Shown piece by piece: positions 15,037 to 23,600 of a stretch of 43,831 nucleotides of DNA (position 1 is its first letter; each line of letters begins with the position of its first letter). The DNA comes from DATCTV01 sp964400685. GTDB taxonomy: Bacteria; Desulfobacterota; Desulfomonilia; UBA1062. The notes beneath the pieces are model-generated. The model did no database searches and had not been told where the DNA came from. It was given only the letters and a program-made list of their open reading frames with translations. Where the stretch lies: assembly GCA_964400685.1 (NCBI GenBank), contig CAYNVT010000024.1:1-43831 (forward strand), read 5' to 3'. The translations under genes and the position numbers were made by a program.

Positions 15037-17406
15037 ATGAAGTGGCTTGTTTACTGCTTTATTGCGGCGTCGGTTCTGGGCTGGATTCTCGAGGTTTCCT
15101 ACCGTTCGATCAAGGCCGGAAGGTTTGTGAATCCGGGTTTTCTGTCGGGATGTTATCTGCCGATCTATGGTTTCGGCCTGCTTATGATAATTGGGATTCG
15201 AAGCATAACTGCCGGTTATGCTCTGCCTGTAAAGTTTTTCGCATATCTGATTGCACTGGGAGGCCTGGAATTTGTTTCAGGATGGGCACTATATAAACTT
15301 TTCAGGATCAGGCTGTGGGATTATTTCGACCAGCGCTTTCACATTAAAGGTTATGTGAGCCTTAGCTTTTCCGTCTACTGGGCATGCATGGCCATTGCAA
15401 TCGATGCATCAACTGGGTTGATCGCACCTTATCTTATCTCGGCATGCGGACTCCTGCAGCCGGTTCCGGACATAATTATTTCAGCAATTGGAGCTATTAT
15501 GACAGCTGATCTCATAATAACCTTAATCCGCAGACTCAGGCAGTACCATGAAGGTTTTAACGAAGGTGAATTGAAAGAAGATTTTATCAGCATTGCTTCA
15601 AATCTTCTTTTGAATGAGGATGTCATAAGGTTGAAGGACTGCAATCATCATTTCGGCAAAACCAGGCTCGACCACGTTCTTCAGGTATCATGGATGGCAT
15701 TCAGGCTGTCCAGGTTTTTATCACTCAACACCAGGGAGACCGTCAGGGGCGCATTGCTCCATGACCTGTTCTACTATGACTGGCTAAGAGAGGGGCCTCG
15801 TTTTCATGGCTTCAGGCATCCAGGGATCGCGCTGAAAAATGCAGAGATGGTTACCGGACTTTCGGTTGTAGAAAGGGATATAATAAAAAAACACATGTGG
15901 CCGCTTACCGTAATTCCACCCAGATATCCTGAATCATGGGCTGTTTGTATTTCCGATATCTGCTGTTCCTGGAGCGACTATATCATACCGTTTATTATAT
16001 TTCTTACAAGGCAGCAGAAGGGAACTGATAACAAGAAGTTCCCTTCTTATGAATGCCTTATTGAAGAAGGTCTTGAGAATAGAGATTCCACCGGGGAGCC
16101 TGAGATCAGGGAAAAAAGGCTCAACATCCTCCTTGTCGATGCGCAGCCGAGAAGCCTTCCCTATACGGCTTTCAGGACATTGACTCTGCCCAGACTGGCC
16201 GGCGCCACCCCGAAAAAACATAATGTCAGAATCATTGACGGACGCGTGGAAAAAATCGAAATTCCTGAAGAAGGGATCGACCTGGTGGGAGTTACATTCT
16301 CCTGCAACAACGCCATGCTTGCATACGATATTGCACAGGAGGCCGCTTCCCTCGGGATCAAAACCGTAGCAGGCGGTCCGCATGCAACGGCGGTCCCGGA
16401 AGAAGTTCTGGAGCATTTTGACTCGGTCCTTATCGGAGAGGCGGAAGGAGGCTCATGGGAGGCTCTTCTCAGAGATGTGGAGACGGGGAATCTTAAAACC
16501 CGTTACATGAATGATGCTCCGCCCGACATATCCGATCTTAAAAGGCCAAGAGTGGATCTGCTCCGTTCAAAATCATATCTTCCGGTATATCCTGTCGAAG
16601 CGACCAGGGGCTGCCCCAACAGGTGCTCATTCTGCTTCAACAGGAATATCCATCCAACCTACCGTAAAAGGCCGGTCGAGCAAGTAGTTGAAGATATCCG
16701 GCAATCGGATTCAACTGACATAATATTTATGGATGACAATCTGCCTGTGGATGGAGAATATGCAAAGGAGCTCTTCACTGCAATCAGGCCGTTAAAAAAG
16801 AGATTGTATTTCCAGACACAGCTTGGAGTAGCCGCGGACGAAGAGCTTGTACGCCTTGCCGCACAGGCCGGCTGCAAAGGTGTTTTTGTAGGTCTCGAAA
16901 GCATAAACGATAAGAGCCTTGATTCTGTATCCAAGTCATTCAACAATGTGAAAAGATACAAGGAATTGCTGTCTGTTTTTGACAGACATGGCATTTTTGT
17001 AATCGGCGGTCTGATATTCGGCCTTGATGCGGACGATGAAGGCGTTTTCCGCCGGACGCTTGATTTCCTGAATGACAGTTCGCTGTGCAGCGTAGCGGCA
17101 AATCTGCCTATTCCGTATCCGGGCACCGAGTTTCATGCCTGTGCGGAAAAGGAGGGCAGACTTCTTCAGGCTGAGTCATATGAAAACTATACGGGCTACA
17201 GCGTCATTGTTCGTCCTAAAACCATTGAGGCTGACACGCTTGAAAACGGCTACAGGACATTTCTGAATGAATTCTACTCTCCGGTGAATGTGATAAACAG
17301 GTTTATCAGGCAGCAGCGTTCATTGAGACAGTTGCCGGTTTTCATAATGGTCAATCTTGCACTCTGGCTGCCCAGGCGGTCGAGGAGAAGGGGATTGTGG
17401 GGGTGA
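15037..17406 (+). CDS. Fusion of CmpB-type membrane domain, HD phosphohydrolase domain and B12-binding-type radical-SAM enzyme
   Basis: One uninterrupted frame of 789 residues with a strong GGGAGGGG site. Residues 1-165 hold about five hydrophobic segments and resemble the 'ABC transporter permease' CmpB family (PF06541). Residues about 185-320 form an HD-type domain: His213, the His242-Asp243 pair in LLHDLFYYD, His261, the KKHMWPLT segment and Asp307. After a charged linker (325-360), residues 361-480 look like the Rossmann domain that precedes many radical-SAM enzymes, but without the DxHxxG cobalamin motif. The radical-SAM barrel follows with Cys526-x3-Cys530-x2-Cys533. The C-terminus is very basic. 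CmpB plus HD occurs in clostridial-type proteins; joining it to a radical-SAM enzyme is unfamiliar to me. Reaction and substrate are unknown; a membrane-lipid modification is one guess. Confidence 0.85.
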   Translation: MKWLVYCFIAASVLGWILEVSYRSIKAGRFVNPGFLSGCYLPIYGFGLLMIIGIRSITAGYALPVKFFAYLIALGGLEFVSGWALYKLFRIRLWDYFDQRFHIKGYVSLSFSVYWACMAIAIDASTGLIAPYLISACGLLQPVPDIIISAIGAIMTADLIITLIRRLRQYHEGFNEGELKEDFISIASNLLLNEDVIRLKDCNHHFGKTRLDHVLQVSWMAFRLSRFLSLNTRETVRGALLHDLFYYDWLREGPRFHGFRHPGIALKNAEMVTGLSVVERDIIKKHMWPLTVIPPRYPESWAVCISDICCSWSDYIIPFIIFLTRQQKGTDNKKFPSYECLIEEGLENRDSTGEPEIREKRLNILLVDAQPRSLPYTAFRTLTLPRLAGATPKKHNVRIIDGRVEKIEIPEEGIDLVGVTFSCNNAMLAYDIAQEAASLGIKTVAGGPHATAVPEEVLEHFDSVLIGEAEGGSWEALLRDVETGNLKTRYMNDAPPDISDLKRPRVDLLRSKSYLPVYPVEATRGCPNRCSFCFNRNIHPTYRKRPVEQVVEDIRQSDSTDIIFMDDNLPVDGEYAKELFTAIRPLKKRLYFQTQLGVAADEELVRLAAQAGCKGVFVGLESINDKSLDSVSKSFNNVKRYKELLSVFDRHGIFVIGGLIFGLDADDEGVFRRTLDFLNDSSLCSVAANLPIPYPGTEFHACAEKEGRLLQAESYENYTGYSVIVRPKTIEADTLENGYRTFLNEFYSPVNVINRFIRQQRSLRQLPVFIMVNLALWLPRRSRRRGLWG

Positions 17407-17446
17407 GGATATAGTGAAGAATGATCCCGGAATTGAAAGACTGGGA

Positions 17447-18679
17447 TTAAACTTTGCCGCAGCAGCGTTTGTATTTCTTTCCGCTGCCGCAGGGGCAGGG
17501 ATCATTGCGGCCGGTATACTCGCGGACTGAGGCCGGATGGTTTTCCTGCGACTGACTGCGCTTCCATTCGGCGACGAGCCTCGTGAACTCTGCATCGGCA
17601 TGCTGAAAAAATCGCTTGAATGCAGGACAGTAATAATTGAGCCTGTCTCCGCCATTGCCCATTCCGCGCTCCCTGGGGCATCCGCCGCGGCACAGAGTGA
17701 GCCATGTGCAGCCGGTGCAGGCAGGCGGAAGGTCGGCTTTGACACGGCCGAATGCCGTCTGCATTTCGGAATTGAGCATGTTATCGAGCTTGCCATTCAT
17801 GATGTTCCCGAGCCTGGTATCCTCATCTACAAAAAAGTCGCAGGCGAAGACGTCACCGTTATGCTCGACAACGACATAGCTTCCGCATTCGGGGCTCAGC
17901 GTGCATTCAGCAGGGGCAAAACCGGCGTAGCTGAACAGGAGCGATTCGAAGAAGCGCACGGACGTTGTCTGCCTGCCGTCCCTGAAATCACCAGTCCACA
18001 GATCGAATATGCGGCAGAGAAAGTCGCCGTAGGCCTCCGGTGTGACAGAAAACGGTGCAGGAGTTCCTCTTTGTACAGGGTCGGGTTCGAGGCATGGTAT
18101 GAACTGCATGTATGTGAGGCCGAGCCCCTTGTGGAATTCGTAAATATCGTCCGGGAAGCGGGCGGAATAGTCATTAATAACAGTAAGCGCATTTACGGAC
18201 ACATCAGAATCGAGCATGAGCTTTGCACTGTCGCATACAGCACGCCATGTCGGCTGTCCACCCTTCCTCCTGCGGTAATGGTCGTGTATGTGCTCCGGGC
18301 CGTCAATGGAAAGCCCGACAAGGAAGCTGTAGCGCTTGAAGAATGCGGCCCAGTCTTTGTCTATCAGGAGGCCGTTCGTCTGCATGCCGTTGCCTATTGT
18401 CTTCGACCTGCCATAGCGTTCTTCAAGGGTTGCCGCCTTCTGGAAGAATGCAAGCCCCATGAGTGTCGGTTCGCCGCCCTGCCATGTAATCGAGACCTCG
18501 GGACCAGACTGCTCCATGAACTGCCTGATGAGCTCTGTAAGCACCTCCTCGCTCATCCTGTGAACCGATGCATTCCTGAACAGCTCCTGCTTGCATGTGT
18601 AAAAGCAGTAGCTGCAGGCCATGTTGCAGTCAGGCCCGGCGGGTTTGACCAAGATGTTCTGCAGGGGCTTATTTATCAT
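17447..18679 (-). CDS. Anaerobic sulfatase-maturating enzyme (radical SAM/SPASM) with a SEC-C tail
   Basis: A 410-residue radical-SAM enzyme that converts the active-site Cys or Ser of a sulfatase to formylglycine without oxygen. The CxxxCxxC motif is CNMACSYC (Cys18, 22, 25), followed by TWQGGEPTLMG and GLSIDGP, both typical of this family. The SPASM region holds further cluster cysteines (CTLSPECG, FACDFF, CTGCTWLTLCRGGC). The last 23 residues (388-410) are a SEC-C zinc-binding motif, NDPCPCGSGKKYKRCC, as found at the end of SecA; anSME enzymes do not need it, so its role here is unclear. The gene follows the sulfatase gene by 58 bases on the same strand, and the sulfatase is its evident substrate. 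The ribosome binding site is weak. Confidence 0.93.
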   Translation of the reverse strand: MINKPLQNILVKPAGPDCNMACSYCFYTCKQELFRNASVHRMSEEVLTELIRQFMEQSGPEVSITWQGGEPTLMGLAFFQKAATLEERYGRSKTIGNGMQTNGLLIDKDWAAFFKRYSFLVGLSIDGPEHIHDHYRRRKGGQPTWRAVCDSAKLMLDSDVSVNALTVINDYSARFPDDIYEFHKGLGLTYMQFIPCLEPDPVQRGTPAPFSVTPEAYGDFLCRIFDLWTGDFRDGRQTTSVRFFESLLFSYAGFAPAECTLSPECGSYVVVEHNGDVFACDFFVDEDTRLGNIMNGKLDNMLNSEMQTAFGRVKADLPPACTGCTWLTLCRGGCPRERGMGNGGDRLNYYCPAFKRFFQHADAEFTRLVAEWKRSQSQENHPASVREYTGRNDPCPCGSGKKYKRCCGKV

Positions 18680-18737
18680 TATACTTTAGAAAACTCTGTT
18701 GGTGCCGCCTGCCAACCTGTCAGGATCGCGAAAACCA

Positions 18738-20303
18738 TCATTGCTTTTTCAGCCACCCTTTCCTGTTCGACCTGATGTCCTTTTCCCAGTCGCTCATGAT
18801 CTTTTCCATCTTTTTGCAGACATCGGGATAGCGGGATGCCAGGTCGTAGTTCTCGCCCGGGTCGGTCTTCAGATTATAGAGGTTCGGCCAGCTGCCGAGA
18901 AATTTGTCCTGAGACATCTTGCCGAAGGTCGTGGTCGGCTTGTCCAGCGGCTGAGGCCATGTGTAATGGTTGACGTAGTGGAAATATTTCCAGTCTCCCG
19001 AGCGCACTCCTTCCAGCTGCTCCACATGATAGAAATACAGAACGTCATGCGGCGTTTTTTTGCTCTCTCCGGTCATGTTCCCGGTGATGTCTTTGCCGTC
19101 TATAATGCGGTCAGGCGGAGTACTCACACCTGCCAGAGCTGAAAGCGTGGGGAAAAAGTCGATGTTCTGCGCCGGCTCGGTGCATATGCTTCCGGGCGCT
19201 ATCTTCCCCGGCCATCTCACTATGAGGGGGACTCGGAAGCCGCCCTCGTAGCTCTCTCCCTTCCTGCCCCTGAAGGCGTCACCCGGATTGCCGCTGTACC
19301 AGGGACCGTTGTCGCTGGTGAAGATTACGATTGTGTCGTCTTCGAGGTTGTTTTCCTTGAGATATCTGAGAACCTCACCAACGCCCCAGTCCAGCTCTTC
19401 TACCACGTCGCCGTAGATGCCTGCGCCGGACTTGTCCTTGAAATTTTCCGATGCAAACAGAGGCAAATGGGGCGCATGATATGCAAGGTACAGGAAGAAC
19501 GGCTGGCTGCCCTTGTTTCGCTCGATGAAGCCGATGGCCTCGCTGGTGGAAAGGCCTGTGAGACGTGCCTGATTCAGGCCGATATCCTTTTCCAGCATGA
19601 TTTCATTTCTGTATAACGGGTTGGGCAGCTCGTCGTTGGTCATGGGCGTGCCGAAGAACTCGTCGAAGCCGTGCTTCATGGGATGGTACTGGGGGTCGTT
19701 GCTGAAGTCGCCCAGGTGCCACTTGCCTATCATTCCGGTCCTGTAGCCCGCCACTTTCAGGGCGTCGGCTATCGTGACCTCTTCATCCGGGATGCCCCCC
19801 ACCATGCTCTTAACCGACATGTCGATTGCCCCGAGTTTTCCGAACCCGCGCGCTAGCGACTGCATGAACCTGCTCATCGTGCTTTGTCCTGATGATTGAA
19901 GTGGAAATACTATTCCCGAGCGTATTGCATATCTGCCGGTAAGCAGTCCGACTCTGGACGGGGAGCATAGGGAGGCCGAGGAATAGAAATCGGTGAAACG
20001 CACGCCTTCGGAAGCAAGGCGGTCTATGTTGGGGGTGCGTATGGTTTTGTCGCCGTAGCATCCGGGGTCACCCTGGCCCAGGTCATCGCACAGGATGAGG
20101 ACGATGTTGGGCTGTTTGTTTGTAAAGCCGGGAATCCTCTTCACCGGGATCGACCTCGGAGGCTTCTCAGCCGCATATGCCGAGCCTGCCGGTATATCAA
20201 GAAGTTCAGAAACGATGCCTGCCCCGCCAGGGCAGACCGCCGCAGCACCTGCCATTGCCCCCAGCTTCATCATTGTTCTCCTGGTCATAAACTGTTCTTT
20301 CAT
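18738..20303 (-). CDS. Tat-exported type I sulfatase (arylsulfatase family)
   Basis: A 521-residue sulfatase. The N-terminus has a twin-arginine signal (TRRTMMK, Arg8-Arg9, then a hydrophobic stretch and a likely cleavage after AYA), so the enzyme is exported folded. Metal-binding Asp73-Asp74 lie in LCDDLGQGD. The formylglycine signature is CSPSRVGLLTGR with Cys113, the Cys-type motif that the adjacent anaerobic maturase can process. Other family segments are GKWHLG, TSDNGPW with Asp/Asn metal ligands, and a C-terminal DWKYF region. It hydrolyses a sulfate ester; the natural substrate (polysaccharide, aryl or steroid sulfate) cannot be told. The ATG follows GAGGAG. Because maturation must precede Tat export, co-expression with the maturase is expected. 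Confidence 0.93.
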   Translation of the reverse strand: MKEQFMTRRTMMKLGAMAGAAAVCPGGAGIVSELLDIPAGSAYAAEKPPRSIPVKRIPGFTNKQPNIVLILCDDLGQGDPGCYGDKTIRTPNIDRLASEGVRFTDFYSSASLCSPSRVGLLTGRYAIRSGIVFPLQSSGQSTMSRFMQSLARGFGKLGAIDMSVKSMVGGIPDEEVTIADALKVAGYRTGMIGKWHLGDFSNDPQYHPMKHGFDEFFGTPMTNDELPNPLYRNEIMLEKDIGLNQARLTGLSTSEAIGFIERNKGSQPFFLYLAYHAPHLPLFASENFKDKSGAGIYGDVVEELDWGVGEVLRYLKENNLEDDTIVIFTSDNGPWYSGNPGDAFRGRKGESYEGGFRVPLIVRWPGKIAPGSICTEPAQNIDFFPTLSALAGVSTPPDRIIDGKDITGNMTGESKKTPHDVLYFYHVEQLEGVRSGDWKYFHYVNHYTWPQPLDKPTTTFGKMSQDKFLGSWPNLYNLKTDPGENYDLASRYPDVCKKMEKIMSDWEKDIRSNRKGWLKKQ

Positions 20304-20604
20304 GCCGAGCTCCTCTTATTAAAGGTGTTTGCCTGAAAAGTGAATGCGCAGAGTTAACATGCGCATTTATTACCAAAAAAACTGTTAGTAAAAAACCTTG
20401 GGTATGATACGCGCTGAGGGCGCATGCAGTCAATTTGCAAAATGAGTTCTGCCCCTGGTGATGTCAGTATTAACGAAGAAGCATGACAAATATTTGTAAT
20501 CAGTTGATACATGGTCTTGAATTTGATAGTTTGAAATTGGAATAAGTAAAGAAAGATCATCAATAGAAAAGTCGCTGTTTTTTGTTTGCATTTCTCATAA
20601 GTTA
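20304..20604. other. Divergent spacer between the sulfatase and the sensor kinase
   Basis: This 301-base stretch holds no credible gene. It contains the promoter-like pair for the sulfatase listed separately (20404-20433). I see no clear hairpin or repeat in the remainder, which is AT-rich towards the kinase gene. Confidence 0.5.
20404..20433 (-). promoter_or_regulatory. Possible promoter of the sulfatase-maturase operon
   Basis: On the minus strand TTGACT (20433-20428) and TATCAT (20409-20404) are 18 bases apart, about 100 bases before the sulfatase start codon. The hexamers fit sigma-70 consensus reasonably well; no other evidence. Confidence 0.4.
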
Positions 20605-20619
20605 TTGCGGGATTGTGGT

Positions 20620-23600
20620 ATGCAAAGAAGGGATTTTAAGAAAAGGAGGCTTTTCATTCAATGCCTGTCAATTGCAGTAGGCATTCTCCTGAGTATCGGT
20701 GCGTTCTGGTATGCTAAAGACAGGGCCGACTTTCACTTCATTGAGCGGTTTAATGCTATTGCCGAGATAAGGACCTCAATCCTGACAGCCAACCTCAGCT
20801 ACAGCCTTGAATACGTTGAAATTATGGGCAGCTACTATGATCTTTCAGGCCGGATATCAAGAAAGGACTTCGACCGTTTTGCAAGCCCTCATATCCTTAA
20901 TGACAAGTGCATACTGGCTTTTGAGTGGGTGCCGGCCGTGCCCGATGCATTACGTCGCGTTTATGAGGAGAAAGCAAGAAATGAAGGCCTGGGCTATTTC
21001 AGGATATGGGAATATGATTCGCACGGAAACGCGGTTCCGGCAAATAGGCGTAATACATATTACCCCATATATTTTAAATATCCCGGGGACTACAGCAGAC
21101 AATTGCTTGGACTTGATGTCGGCGCGGATCCGGAAAGCATGAAATTGCTGGAAGAGGCGATAGACTCCGGTGAAACGCTGGCGACACGTCCCTTTGTTCC
21201 GATTGAGTTTAAAAACCGGCAATACGCTTTCCTGGTTGTAAAGCCTGTCTATTTCAAAAATATGCCTTCAAATACTGTTCATGAAAGGAGAAACAGCCAT
21301 AAAGGTTTTATATTGGGTGTGTTCGGGGCGGCCAATATTGTGGAATCTGGAATAAGAAGTACACCGCCGATGAACATGCCTTTTGACATCTATGACATAT
21401 CGGTTCCTGAAGGATACATGCTGCTGTATCACAGCAAACCCGGAAGAGGTCCGGAAAAGTGGAACTCGTTCCTGTCCGTGTTTTATCCTGATTATCCGGA
21501 ATTTAACAAAGAATTCTCATTTGCCGGCCGAAAATACATGGTGTCAATAACCGCAGGCCCGGCTTATCTGAAAAACAACTACTCCCTTAACTATTATCTT
21601 ATATTGTTAATAGGGGCTGTTCTTACATTTTTCGGTGTATTTTATATCAGGTCCGTATTCCGGCAGAGGGAACAGGCAATGATCCTGATCGACCAGCGTA
21701 CGATGGAACTTTCTGAAAGCCGAGAACTTTTCAGGACCGTATTCCAGTATTCGGGAATCGGCATAGCAATGCTTGATACCGAAGGCAATTACCTGGAGGT
21801 CAACAGGACTTTTTCATTGATAGTCGGATACGGCATTGAAGAGCTTGTTTCCATGAATTTCAGGGACATTACACTTGCGGACGACATCGAGTATCAGAAT
21901 GGAAAGATGCAACAGATTCTGGATGGCAGAATAGACAACTACAGTATGGAAAAAAGATATGTCTGCAAAGATGGCGGCATTAAATGGGTACTTATGAATG
22001 TCTCCATAATCCGTTCGGAAGAGGGGTTTCCGAGGTATTTCATTTCACACCTGTATGACATCAGCGAAAGGAAGAAGACTCTCAATAAGCTGATCGCCAG
22101 CGAAGCAAGGTACGAACAGGTTGTTTCGATGATAAACGATATCATCTGGCGCTATGAGGTAGATGCCAGGGGCGAATTCGTATCAAGCTACATCTCTCCT
22201 GTTGCTGATTCCATGCTGATGCAGCCTAAGGGAACCATAGGCAACAGCTTTGAGAAATATTTCTCCTTTGTTTCTCCTGAGGATTTGCCGGCTGTAAGAG
22301 ATATTCTATCTTCGGTCCTGGCCAACCCCGAAAAGGATGTGACAATCGAATACCGGATGCTGAGACCGGATGGTGCTGTTCTCTGGTTTTGTTCAAACGG
22401 GTCGGCTCATCTCCAGCCGGATGGCCATGTGGTGGGGTTCGGGAGCACGACTGATATAACCGAACGTAAACAGGCTGAGATTGCACTGCTGGAATACCGT
22501 GACAAGCTGGAAGGACTGGTGGGCGAACGCACTCTTGAACTTGAAAAAAAGAATCTGAAACTAGCCGATGAGATCGAAGAACGGAAACGGGTCGAGGATG
22601 CGCTGAAGGAAAGCGAGCAGCGCTTCAAGTCTCTTGTTGAAAATATTCAGGGGCTTGTCTGGCGGTGCCTCAATGACGAAAACTGGACCGCCCTTTATGT
22701 GAGCGATTTTATAGAGAAGCTCTCGGGGTATCCCGCCTCCGATTATATAGGCAACAAGGAAAGGTCACTGGCCAGCGATGTCCACCCCGACGATATAGAA
22801 AGGGTTTTCAGAGAGATAAATAAGGCTGTCGATGAAAAACGGTCATACAGCATCGAATACAGGACGCTCAACAGGGACGGTTCGATAATATGGGTGAATG
22901 AGCGAGGAAAAGGGGTTTTTAATGATGAAGGCAGGGTCCTCTTTCTGGATGGCATAACGCTGGACATAACCGAAAAGAAACAGATGGAGCATGCGCTTGC
23001 CGAGAGCGAGCAGCGCTTTAGAACGCTCTTTGAAAGCTCGCCTACTCCCATGTGGGTCGAGGATTTTTCCCTTGTCAGGAAGCGGATGGACGATCTGGAG
23101 AGTTCAGGAATAAGCGACTTGAGGGCATATCTCGATATAAACCATGATGAAATCATGAATATGGCATCCATGGTCAGGGTTCTTGATATAAACCAGGCGA
23201 GCCTTGATGACCTGAACGCTGGAAGCATTGAAGAGATGGCGGAGAATATTTCCATGTATTTTACAGGAGAGTCTATCGAAGTCTTCAAAGAAGAGCTTGT
23301 AATGTTATATGAAGGGAAGACCGCGTTTGACTGTGAAATTCCGATAGTAAACGCCAGTGGAAAAGGTGTCTTATACCACCTTTATGTCAAGGTGTGGCCC
23401 GGGCATGAGGATGACCTGTCAAGGTTAATGCTCTCATTCTACAATATTACAGAAAGGAAGCATATTGAGCAGGAGATCAGAAACAGTCAGGAACGCCTCA
23501 GGCTTATAATTGAGAATTCAAATGACATATTCGTATTGATTGATAGAAAAGGAAACCAGGCCTATATCAGTCCCATAGTTGAAAAACTCACAGGCTATGC

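Noticed and set aside
17537..18775. A 412-codon open frame on the plus strand opposite the sulfatase maturase
   Set aside because: The minus-strand frame encodes an unmistakable radical-SAM maturase with all its cysteines. The plus-strand frame has no family motif and is a by-product of GC-biased codon positions.
20304..20604. A possible small RNA or riboswitch in the sulfatase/kinase spacer
   Set aside because: No stable hairpin followed by a U tract and no known riboswitch core could be seen; only a promoter-like pair is supportable.
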